From positions 1-9,454 of the forward strand of contig JAJYEK010000142.1 in NCBI GenBank assembly GCA_021785795.1: 9,454 nt of DNA, read 5' to 3'. The notes below the pieces were generated by a model that searched no databases, was not told the DNA's origin, and saw only the letters and a program-made list of their open reading frames with translations. This document shows positions 1 through 5,642 of this stretch, piece by piece. Source of the stretch: Pseudomonadota bacterium (GTDB taxonomy: Bacteria > Pseudomonadota > Gammaproteobacteria > Acidiferrobacterales > UBA6901). The translations under genes were made by a program, and so were the position numbers. Position 1 is the stretch's first letter, and every line of letters begins with the position of its first letter.

Positions 1-21
1 CGATGCGCGGCAGAAAGATTT

Positions 22-45
22 GGGTATCCGGATTTGGCTGTGTTT
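22..45 (+). repeat. Left terminal inverted repeat of the ISL3 element
   Basis: It begins GGGTATCCGGATTTGG and ends TGTGTTT. It is the inverted complement of 2298-2321 with two adjacent mismatches (bases 16-17). It lies six bases beyond the transposase stop codon, as expected for the end distal to the transposase start. Confidence 0.88.
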
Positions 46-51
46 GAAGCC

Positions 52-1452
52 TCACAGCCGCCCGGCTTCGAGTAGCTCAATCAGTGTGGCGATGTCGGCC
101 CCGTAGTTCTTCGGCGGCCCCGGCAGTTCGTGTGGGTGCCCATCGCCTGGGCCACCCCTTCTGGGCATCGGGATCGCCTTTCCGATGGGCATGATGCTAT
201 CCACCATCGCGTAACCCACCGTCGGCTCTGCCACCTTCTGCACCGGCTCGCGCCTGCGCTCGAACTTCGGGCGGCTCAGCGTGTGCTTGTGCGCACCCTC
301 GGTGAACAGGATCTTCGCGCGCAGCGCCTCGAAGCTGTAACCGCGGCCCAGCCGGTTCATCACCCGGATCAGGCTGTTGAGACTCTCGGTGTAGGCGTTC
401 GTCACCGGGTGCTCGAAGTAGTTGAGGATGAACGGATGCCAGTTCTGGAAGGCCCGGATCAGGTCGGTGAAGTAGGGGCGGATCTCGGCCGGGATGCCGT
501 CGCGCCACGCCTCGAAGCGCGCGGCCGCAACCTCGGCCGTCTCGACCTCGCAGATGCCGAAGAAATCCTCCTTGAGCCGGTACGCCTCACCCAGTGCCGG
601 GTAGTTCTTCGTCCAGCCGTCGAGGTTCAACCGTTCTTCGTCGCTCAGGTCGCGCTTGCGCTTGAGCATGACGAAGCGGTCGTGCATCAGCCCGCGCTTC
701 TGCTTGAGAGTCAGTTCGGCCCGCAGCCCCTTGCGGGCCTTCTCCATCGCATCGTTCGCCATCCTGACGACGTGGAACTTGTCGATAACGATGGTTGCCG
801 CCGGTAGCACCGCCTGCACCGCGTCGCGATACGGCATCCACATATCCATCGCCACGTACTGCACCTTGTCCCGGTTCGGCATACGGGTCAGGTATTTCGA
901 CACCGTGTCCTTGTTCCGGTTGTTGAGCATGTCCACGATGGTGTTGTTCTGGATGTTCGACACCACGCAGCGCGGCTTGTTGATGATGTGGATTTCGTCG
1001 ATGCCCATCCACTTCGGTGTCTCGAAGCGGAACTGCTGCTCCAGCTCGTTGATGTAGTCGCGGAAGATGTTCCGGATGGTCTTCTCGTCAAGGCCGGTTT
1101 CGTCGGCGATGCTGGCGAAGGTGCGCTTGAGGCTCTGCTGGCCGATCCAGCGCACCAGCCGGTCAGTCATCTCGCGCTTGGCATTGATGGCGGGCAGCGC
1201 CTCCATGCAGGTCTTGCCGCAGGACTGGCACCGCCAGCGGCGGGTATCCACGTAGATCGCAAGCCGCTTGCCGTGGGTTGGCAGGTCGCGGATGACCTGC
1301 TCATTGCGACCGTGACCGATCAGACGGTCAGAGCCGCAGGCCGTACAGGTAGCGGGAGGGTTCGAGACTTCGGCGTAGACGTGATAGTCGTGGTCAGCTT
1401 CCTCGACCCGCTGCACCTTGAAATCGGGGAGATTCAGGATGTTCGTGGGCAT
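52..1452 (-). CDS. ISL3-family transposase (466 aa, intact)
   Basis: This DDE transposase should cut and join the element's ends. The N-terminal zinc-binding pairs are C36/C39 (CTAC) and C75/C78 (CQSC), followed by a helix-turn-helix-like stretch at about 105-135 (SIADETGLDEKTIRNIF). The RNase H-like core shows MGIDEIHI (D152), AMDMWMPYRDAV (D203), VIDKFHVVR (D224) and NAYTESLNSLIR (E356). This D...D...E arrangement and the IDKFHVV block are typical of ISL3; D203 and D224 are both candidates for the middle acid. The basic tail FERRREP is followed by a Pro/Gly-rich extension (about 430-450). The length is normal for the family, with no stops or frameshifts. The ATG at 1452 lacks a strong Shine-Dalgarno. 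The gene lies 60 bp after the HEPN toxin in the same direction, so expression by readthrough from the TA promoter is an inference. Confidence 0.93.
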   Translation of the reverse strand: MPTNILNLPDFKVQRVEEADHDYHVYAEVSNPPATCTACGSDRLIGHGRNEQVIRDLPTHGKRLAIYVDTRRWRCQSCGKTCMEALPAINAKREMTDRLVRWIGQQSLKRTFASIADETGLDEKTIRNIFRDYINELEQQFRFETPKWMGIDEIHIINKPRCVVSNIQNNTIVDMLNNRNKDTVSKYLTRMPNRDKVQYVAMDMWMPYRDAVQAVLPAATIVIDKFHVVRMANDAMEKARKGLRAELTLKQKRGLMHDRFVMLKRKRDLSDEERLNLDGWTKNYPALGEAYRLKEDFFGICEVETAEVAAARFEAWRDGIPAEIRPYFTDLIRAFQNWHPFILNYFEHPVTNAYTESLNSLIRVMNRLGRGYSFEALRAKILFTEGAHKHTLSRPKFERRREPVQKVAEPTVGYAMVDSIMPIGKAIPMPRRGGPGDGHPHELPGPPKNYGADIATLIELLEAGRL

Positions 1453-1473
1453 TACGCGATCACTCGCGAGCGC

Positions 1474-1494
1474 CCGGCACGCTCCACCGGAAAC
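1474..1494 (+). repeat. Direct repeat copy A, transposase side of the TA cassette
   Basis: CCGGC, six bases, then CACCGGAAAC lies in the 60-bp gap between the toxin stop and the transposase start. The same pair of blocks with a five-base spacer recurs at 2282-2301, immediately inside and slightly overlapping the right terminal repeat. The two copies bracket the TA genes. Confidence 0.5.
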
Positions 1495-1512
1495 GACGGC
1501 CCCCAGCCATGT

Positions 1513-1899
1513 TCATGGTTCCATCCCTTCATGACCGGGGTTTCGGGTCAGAGTGGCACGTACCTCTGAGATTTGCGCGTGTAGGCTGGGAAGATCGCTC
1601 TGAATCGTCTTCCAGACGATTTCCAAGTCCACCTTGTCATAGCCATGCGAGACACGGTTTCGCATGGTGTACATGACCAGCCACGGAATATCGTCGTGCT
1701 GCGCGGCGAACGCTGGGTCGACGCGCCGGATGTTGTTCGATGCCTCGCCGATGATCTCGATGTTGCGGATCACGGCGTCCTGCACCAGTTCGCTGTTAAG
1801 AAACGCCACCTCGCCCATGTCCGCCGTGTAACGGTCGATGCGTTCGATAGCCTTCAGGATGTGCCCAAGGTAGTCCGGGACACGCAGTGCTTTGGTCAT
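1513..1899 (-). CDS. hepT: HEPN-domain (DUF86) ribonuclease toxin, HepT-like, type VII TA
   Basis: This 128-aa helical protein matches the HepT/DUF86 toxin family, RNases that work as dimers and are silenced by AMPylation by a partner MNT nucleotidyltransferase. The catalytic R-X4-H motif is R80-NRVS-H85 within MYTMRNRVSHGYDKVD. Y87 completes the HxY pattern, in which the tyrosine is the known AMP acceptor of HepT proteins. Other family landmarks are the NIEIIGEASNNI helix (about 46-57) and the IPW block before the motif. Its ATG overlaps the antitoxin stop as ATGA (1896-1899), so translation is probably coupled; it has no good ribosome binding site of its own. No lesion is visible, so the toxin should be active unless controlled. 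It lies inside an ISL3 element, directly upstream of the transposase. Confidence 0.92.
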   Translation of the reverse strand: MTKALRVPDYLGHILKAIERIDRYTADMGEVAFLNSELVQDAVIRNIEIIGEASNNIRRVDPAFAAQHDDIPWLVMYTMRNRVSHGYDKVDLEIVWKTIQSDLPSLHAQISEVRATLTRNPGHEGMEP

Positions 1900-2186
1900 A
1901 CCGGCACTGCCTCAGAGATAACCCGATTGCGGAAAGCGTCGGGCAAGGCCCTGGGCGTCAGCACATCGACCGACACGCCAAGAAGGCGTTGCAGCTCAAC
2001 CTGGATAGCGGCCACGTCCATCAACGTCGTTTCCGATGTCGGGTCGATGAGGATGTCCAGATCGCTGCTATCGGTGTCCAGTCCGTGCAGCACGGAGCCG
2101 AACACCCGTGCGTTGCGGGCGCGGTGCGACTCGACCACGTGTCGGATCGCAGCACGGTTCGAGGCCAAGGCTTCCGAGGGTTTCAT
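1896..2186 (-). CDS. mntA: MNT-type nucleotidyltransferase antitoxin, MntA-like, type VII TA
   Basis: This 96-aa minimal nucleotidyltransferase is the likely antitoxin of the adjacent HEPN toxin. The hallmark G-S-X10-D-X-D motif is G30 S31 ... D42 L43 D44 (GSVLHGLDTDSSDLDILID). The third metal-binding acid is probably D74 in VSVDVLTP. In characterised MntA/HepT pairs the enzyme transfers AMP from ATP to a toxin tyrosine, blocking the RNase. The start at 2186 is supported by a purine-rich Shine-Dalgarno (GAGAGGAAG on the minus strand) four bases upstream. It is the first gene of the operon and overlaps the toxin by four bases. The C-terminus (FRNRVISEAVPV) is complete and all three acids are present, so the antitoxin looks functional. 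Confidence 0.92.
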   Translation of the reverse strand: MKPSEALASNRAAIRHVVESHRARNARVFGSVLHGLDTDSSDLDILIDPTSETTLMDVAAIQVELQRLLGVSVDVLTPRALPDAFRNRVISEAVPV

Positions 2187-2204
2187 GTCTTCCTCTCACA
2201 CAAC

Positions 2205-2217
2205 GAAATCCGATTTC
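2205..2217. promoter_or_regulatory. 13-bp perfect palindrome overlapping the predicted TA transcription start
   Basis: GAAATC-C-GATTTC is a perfect dyad directly downstream of the predicted -10 box. Many TA operons are repressed by their own products at such sites, so an operator is plausible. The AAATCCG core recurs at 2252-2258, in the imperfect palindrome AAAATCCGGTTTT, and in the right terminal repeat at 2308-2314. Binding by the transposase is an alternative. No binding protein can be named from sequence. Confidence 0.4.
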
Positions 2218-2246
2218 ACTGTAGATCAACATCAGGCAGAAAGCAA
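2218..2246 (-). promoter_or_regulatory. Candidate sigma70 promoter of the TA-transposase operon
   Basis: On the minus strand, TTGCTT (2241-2246) and TACAGT (2218-2223) are separated by exactly 17 bases. This places a start site near 2211 and a short leader before the antitoxin ATG at 2186. It is the best such match between the antitoxin start and the right IS end, and it lies inside the element. The assignment rests on consensus matching only. Confidence 0.5.
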
Positions 2247-2281
2247 CAGCAAAATCCGGTTTTAAGACAACATGACGGAGG

Positions 2282-2301
2282 CCGGCTCGAACACCGGAAA
2301 C
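2282..2301 (+). repeat. Direct repeat copy B, IS-end side of the TA cassette
   Basis: CCGGC, five bases, then CACCGGAAAC is the same orientation and composition as 1474-1494. It runs into the start of the right terminal inverted repeat. This suggests that the sequence once directly upstream of the transposase and the present subterminal sequence derive from one ancestral end. Confidence 0.5.
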
Positions 2302-2321
2302 ACACTCAAATCCGGATACCC
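2298..2321 (-). repeat. Right terminal inverted repeat of the ISL3 element
   Basis: On the plus strand this reads AAACACA, two bases, then CAAATCCGGATACCC, which is the inverted complement of 22-45 except at two positions. It lies about 110 bp upstream of the antitoxin start. The leader of the TA operon therefore falls inside the element and moves with it. Confidence 0.88.
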
Positions 2322-2644
2322 GAATTAATGATCCCGCCACTTCCCGACTCCTTTCACGTGACAGATTGTTCGTGTGAATATCCTTTGGATAACGGCCGAA
2401 ACAACCCGCCGGAACGTCGCAGGTGTCAATGGTTGCATTTGCGGACGATCGGAACCATAGCATCGCAACCGCGAGAAAGGAAACCCGTTTCCTCGCTTCC
2501 AGCACGAATCCGAACGAGATGGCCTGCCCGGTTCCAGTTGCCGCAGTCTTCTGGACTGCTTGCCAGCGGTGCTGGTGAGACGGAGCGGTTTTCGGGGATC
2601 GCTGCTACACTGGATTCCATCTTCCAAACCGACAGAGGTCCTGT
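2322..2644. other. Intergenic stretch between the ISL3 element and the small membrane protein gene
   Basis: No convincing gene is present; the short ORFs on both strands have no recognisable pattern and no good start signals. A short dyad GGAAAC-CC-GTTTCC lies at 2479-2492. Its two-base centre makes it a poor RNA hairpin, so it is more likely a protein-binding dyad or chance. The last 40 bases form the leader of the gene at 2645. Confidence 0.6.
2606..2611 (+). promoter_or_regulatory. Possible -10 box for the small membrane protein gene
   Basis: TACACT lies about 34 bases before the start codon at 2645, a sensible distance for a short leader. No good -35 hexamer is visible at the right spacing, so this is tentative. 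Confidence 0.3.
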
Positions 2645-2941
2645 ATGAAGGTTCGCATCCAGCGGTTTCCTCCCCATCAGAACGCCAAGATGGCGGGTAT
2701 ATTGATGGGTCTCGTGGCAGCGGTAATAATTGTCCCGCTATCCATTTTGATGTGGGCCATCCGGGCGCACGTGCAACCTAGCACGCCGCCTCCCCCACAC
2801 CCGCCGCTTTCCCTATTCATTCTTCTGCCGCTCGTATATGCGGTCATCGGCTATCTCGTCACTGCGCTTTGGTGCGCGCTCTACAATGGCTTACGCCGGA
2901 TTCTCGGGGGCTTCGAGTTCGAGGCCGATGAGACTGAATGA
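2645..2941 (+). CDS. Small two-helix inner-membrane protein of unknown function
   Basis: A 98-aa protein with two predicted membrane helices: residues about 16-38 (MAGILMGLVAAVIIVPLSILMWAI) and about 55-77 (LSLFILLPLVYAVIGYLVTALW). They are joined by a Pro-rich loop (STPPPPHPP). The tail YNGLRRILGGFEFEADETE resembles the YN...GG(I/F)E(F/V)E ending I associate with a widespread family of small uncharacterised proteobacterial membrane proteins. The basic N-terminus (MKVRIQRF) suggests a cytoplasmic N-terminus and hence a cytoplasmic acidic tail. The ATG is preceded by AGAGGT with five-base spacing. It is the only intact plus-strand gene here and is not in an obvious operon. No function can be assigned. 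Confidence 0.8.
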   Translation: MKVRIQRFPPHQNAKMAGILMGLVAAVIIVPLSILMWAIRAHVQPSTPPPPHPPLSLFILLPLVYAVIGYLVTALWCALYNGLRRILGGFEFEADETE

Positions 2942-3231
2942 TGCGCTGCCATCGCCTGACCTATCCTCTTGTGCCGGCGAACACTGTGCGATCAGATGAA
3001 CCGTAGCGCTGGAATACGCGCCATCGGTCCGGACTCATCACCGGCAGACTGACAAGGATGCCTGTGATCTTTCGTCCTTGCCTGCACCGGGGTCTCCGGC
3101 ACATATCCCGATGTGCCCGCTGTTGGTTTGCCCAAACATGACCACAATGCGAGCGCAAGCGCCTGGCTTTAGGCATGGGGTGAGCGGGCGGTTTACTAGA
3201 TTATATTCGGCGCACTATGCATATCCCGTAT
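2942..3231. other. Intergenic stretch before the IS200-like pseudogene
   Basis: No gene can be supported; a 71-codon minus-strand ORF here has an unprotein-like, Arg-rich composition. A 7-bp-arm hairpin (GGCACAT-ATCCCG-ATGTGCC, 3098-3117) is present, as is a smaller one, CATAT-CCCGT-ATATG, at 3220-3234. Both include CATATCCCG. IS200/IS605 elements use subterminal hairpins in place of inverted repeats, so these could be remnants of the left end of the element encoding the decayed TnpA. This is inference. Confidence 0.45.
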
Positions 3232-3624
3232 ATGGATGAATATCGCATCCATTGCAAGTCGCACAGTAACGCCGTCTATTGCTGAAAAAGCCGGGTCGGA
3301 TGGTGTCCGAAGCAGCGCCGCGACGCACTCAAGGACGGCGCTGACCGTCTGTAGGGGATTATTTCAGAGGCTTGCCACGAATACGCCGCCGAAACACTTC
3401 ATACCAGATTTATGCCGGACCATGCGCAGCTGCTCGTGAAGGTCGTTCTTCAATTCGCTATCGCGCGCCTCGTTAATGCAATCAAGGGTCACTCGTCGCG
3501 CATTCTACCGAAGAAGATCCAGCTTCGCCGGATGCAACAGCCTGCGCTCGGGACCAACAGCTGGCTCGTCTCCACCGTCGTCGGTGCGCCGCTCGAAGTC
3601 AGCATGCAGCAAAAGCGCGTCTGA
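3232..3624 (+). pseudogene. tnpA: Decayed IS200/IS605-family TnpA (HUH/Y1) transposase
   Basis: Reading one continuous frame from ATG 3232 gives MDEYR..CKSHSNAVYC, stop, then GWCPKQRRDALKDGADRL, stop, then ISEACHEYAAETLHTRFMPDHAQLL. It continues LVNAIKGHSSRIL and ends with STVVGAPLEV. These blocks line up in order with an IS200-type TnpA: the N-terminal KSH..VY, W(C)PKYRR, MPDHxHLL, LVxxxKGxSSR and V(G)GAPLEV signatures. The frame holds 131 codons including the terminator, close to full family length, with no frameshift but stops at 3283-3285 (TGA) and 3352-3354 (TAG). The HUH motif is DHAQ instead of DHxH, and the tyrosine of the usual Y-I-E-x-Q helix is gone (SMQQ). It therefore cannot be an active transposase. 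No accessory TnpB gene follows. Confidence 0.85.
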
Positions 3625-3710
3625 AGCCACCTGCGCTCATGCGCGAACCAAAGCAATGGCAGACCGCCCGATCGCTGCCTGTGGGTCGGACGCTTGACCT
3701 CCGCCCTAAA

Positions 3711-3733
3711 AACCTGCAACGCCGGCTTCGGCG
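3711..3733 (-). terminator. Weak candidate terminator downstream of the transglutaminase-like pair
   Basis: Read on the minus strand, a CGCCG-AAGC-CGGCG hairpin (3720-3733) is followed seven bases later by TTTTT. It lies 36 bp past the stop of the last gene in the operon. The U-tract is displaced from the stem, so efficiency as an intrinsic terminator is doubtful. Confidence 0.3.
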
Positions 3734-3768
3734 CGTACCCGCTCCCTGAGTTGCTCTCAGCAGCCGGT

Positions 3769-5625
3769 CTACCCTCGTTGCAGTAACAGGCCCTTGCGCG
3801 CCGTACTGACGGCCATCAATGCCAGTCGGTGCAATTCGGGATATTGCTGCGGCTCGACCACGAACCGGGTGAGTTGCAACCTGCGTTCCTCGTCAAGCCT
3901 ACCGTTGGCATAGTGGTAGCTTACCCTGTAGCTGCCGAAGGGCGTTTCCAGATACTGATTCCTGGGAAGATCCGCAGGCTTCATGCCGGCCGGCAAACGC
4001 AAATGCACCGCCTCGTGGATAGTTTCCGCATCAAGCACGCTGGGATAGCGACGCGTAGCCTGGCCGATGAAGGGCGCCATTGCTCCACTGATGCTCCCGG
4101 GCGTAGGCAGCACCAGTGCCATGCGCCGGCCCGGAATGACGGCATCGCTGTTGCGCCATTGCAACTTCATACCAACCGGCCGGTCCAGGTCATCTCGGTT
4201 GGAAATCTCGGCTACCCGCATCGCACCTGTATGCCCTCCCTGGTAGTAACCGCTCTGCATGAAGCGCTGCAACCGCTCACCGCTGCGATCACTCAACACA
4301 CTCTCGCGCATATCGATAGCACACCAGCCGGACGCGGTGATCTGACTAGTGCCGCTGATAACGCCATCCGAATCCAGCGTCATTGACTGCACTTCGCGGT
4401 ATTGCACCCGGTTGCGCTTTGGCGCCGGCGTGCGGGCAAGGGCCCCAGCGCCATCGGCAATCAAAACCGGTTTGCCCGCGTCCATCAACGGCAACGCCTC
4501 CGTCCCGGCATAGCGCTGACTGGTATCGAGGTAGAGGTGATAAGCAGGGACGTAGACCAGCACATGATCAAAGGCAAACGGATCGGCGCCCGGATACGGC
4601 ACGTAGCGCCCCGAGGTGGATATCAGCGCCGGTACTGCCTTGATCCCCTCGGCGCGCAACATGCTGCACAACAGAGCCACGCTGGCGTTGCTGTCGCCGA
4701 TGCCCCGCGCCAGCGTACTGGCGGCCACCGGCGGCTGGTAACCAGCCTCACGATAATCTATGTTCACAGCCTGAATGTGTTGCTGCATCCAGCGGTAGAT
4801 ACGTGCCACGGCGATCTTGCCATGAGCACCATCGGCCGCCGTGGCGGCTGCCCTGTGGATTGCCGGCGTTAGCTGCATCGACGTTGATGCCAGCTGCTCG
4901 TAGGCATGCGCGATGGCCTTCCAGTCCGCAGCCGTTCCGACAACGGCCATCGGCGCGTACTGGGTAATGACCGCGCTGTCTTCCGGTGGGAAGTCGACAT
5001 GCGACCAGCTGCCTACAGCACTGAGCGTCTCGGTGCCATCACCGGCACTGCGATGTTCGATCCAGGGCCCGCGTGTATGTAAGTACAGCGGCATCGACTT
5101 GGGTGCAGTGACACTGATGGTGACCGATTGCGCTGGCACGTACGGTGCCAGGGTCGCGGACACGGCATAAATGCCCGGCATGTAGGCGCTGTCAAAATGC
5201 TCAACATACTTCAAGTGCACGGTCGAACCCGGTGTTACCGCCGGGAAGATCAGGTTCTTGACAGTGGCTTTGCTAAGAAACGGCGCCCGCAGCGCACTGG
5301 CCGTCGATTGGGTGAAAATGGCCGAAGGCACAACGCTGATCCGTTTGTGCGAGGTTGTCTCGGTATAGGCCGAGACTATCTTCACCGTGGCAAAGTTGGC
5401 CGGATAGGCGATCTGCGCCTGGGCCACCTGCATGACGCCCGACAGAGTCAAAGGTTGAACTACGCGTGAAACGGTCTCCGTATAACTGCCGTCCCTGGCG
5501 ATGTCGAGCGCTACGTGCTGGCTGACGATCTGGTAGTTGACTTGCGGCGGCGTCGCTGCGCCAGCCTGGACGAACGCTGCGGCCCCGGACACGGCGATCG
5601 CGGCGGCAAGCACGGTCTTTCTCAT
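3769..5625 (-). CDS. Secreted DUF3857/transglutaminase-like protein, catalytic Cys replaced by Ser
   Basis: From the ATG at 5625 this is 618 aa. A TTG seven codons earlier (5646), overlapping the upstream stop, would give 625 aa. I prefer the ATG because it gives a normal signal peptide (MRKTVLAAAIAVSGAAAFVQAGAA), and a GAGGA lies 11 bases upstream. After export, a DUF3857 domain spans about residues 30-225, a transglutaminase-like core about 235-375, and a beta-rich C-terminal region follows. The triad position reads GIGDSNAS where active relatives have GDCK, so the nucleophile is Ser312 (codon AGC at 4690-4692). His354 (FDHVLVY) and Asp367 (YLDTSQ) remain. Protease or transglutaminase activity is therefore unlikely. 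It probably binds substrate or partners the active paralogue directly upstream. It is expected to be periplasmic or secreted; no C-terminal membrane segment is visible. Confidence 0.9.
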   Translation of the reverse strand: MRKTVLAAAIAVSGAAAFVQAGAATPPQVNYQIVSQHVALDIARDGSYTETVSRVVQPLTLSGVMQVAQAQIAYPANFATVKIVSAYTETTSHKRISVVPSAIFTQSTASALRAPFLSKATVKNLIFPAVTPGSTVHLKYVEHFDSAYMPGIYAVSATLAPYVPAQSVTISVTAPKSMPLYLHTRGPWIEHRSAGDGTETLSAVGSWSHVDFPPEDSAVITQYAPMAVVGTAADWKAIAHAYEQLASTSMQLTPAIHRAAATAADGAHGKIAVARIYRWMQQHIQAVNIDYREAGYQPPVAASTLARGIGDSNASVALLCSMLRAEGIKAVPALISTSGRYVPYPGADPFAFDHVLVYVPAYHLYLDTSQRYAGTEALPLMDAGKPVLIADGAGALARTPAPKRNRVQYREVQSMTLDSDGVISGTSQITASGWCAIDMRESVLSDRSGERLQRFMQSGYYQGGHTGAMRVAEISNRDDLDRPVGMKLQWRNSDAVIPGRRMALVLPTPGSISGAMAPFIGQATRRYPSVLDAETIHEAVHLRLPAGMKPADLPRNQYLETPFGSYRVSYHYANGRLDEERRLQLTRFVVEPQQYPELHRLALMAVSTARKGLLLQRG

Positions 5626-5642
5626 ATTCAGGCGCGTCCTCG

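Larger units (their letters stand above)
22..2321 (-). mobile_element. ISL3-family insertion sequence carrying a HEPN/MNT toxin-antitoxin cargo
   Basis: The element is delimited by inverted repeats at 22-45 and 2298-2321. Both read GGGTATCCGGATTTG, two mismatched bases, then TGTGTTT when viewed from outside in, giving 22 of 24 identities. Between them are three minus-strand genes in the order MNT antitoxin, HEPN toxin, ISL3 transposase, and nothing else. At about 2.3 kb it is longer than a simple ISL3 element (roughly 1.3-1.6 kb by general knowledge of the family), and the excess matches the TA cassette. ISL3 elements usually make 8-bp target duplications, but the 8 bases outside each end here (AAAGATTT and GAATTAAT) do not match. 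The insertion may be old, rearranged, or one product of recombination between copies. Some ISL3 members are known to carry passenger genes; a type VII TA passenger is the notable point. Confidence 0.87.

Noticed and set aside
130..1569. Long plus-strand ORFs (130-807, 656-1057, 988-1569) opposite the transposase
   Set aside because: They are antisense to an intact ISL3 transposase with clear motifs, are rich in Arg/Val/His runs typical of mirror frames in GC-rich DNA, and show no domain pattern.
2471..2496. Dyad GGAAAC-CC-GTTTCC as a terminator
   Set aside because: The centre is only two bases, no T-run follows on either strand, and no gene ends nearby.
2068..2505. 145-codon minus-strand ORF spanning the right IS end
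   Set aside because: It crosses the IS boundary and overlaps the antitoxin gene out of frame; no conserved pattern.
1645..2648. Plus-strand ORFs of 206 and 253 codons across the TA genes and beyond
   Set aside because: They are antisense to the HEPN and MNT genes, which carry exact family motifs; the translations are low-complexity and unprotein-like.
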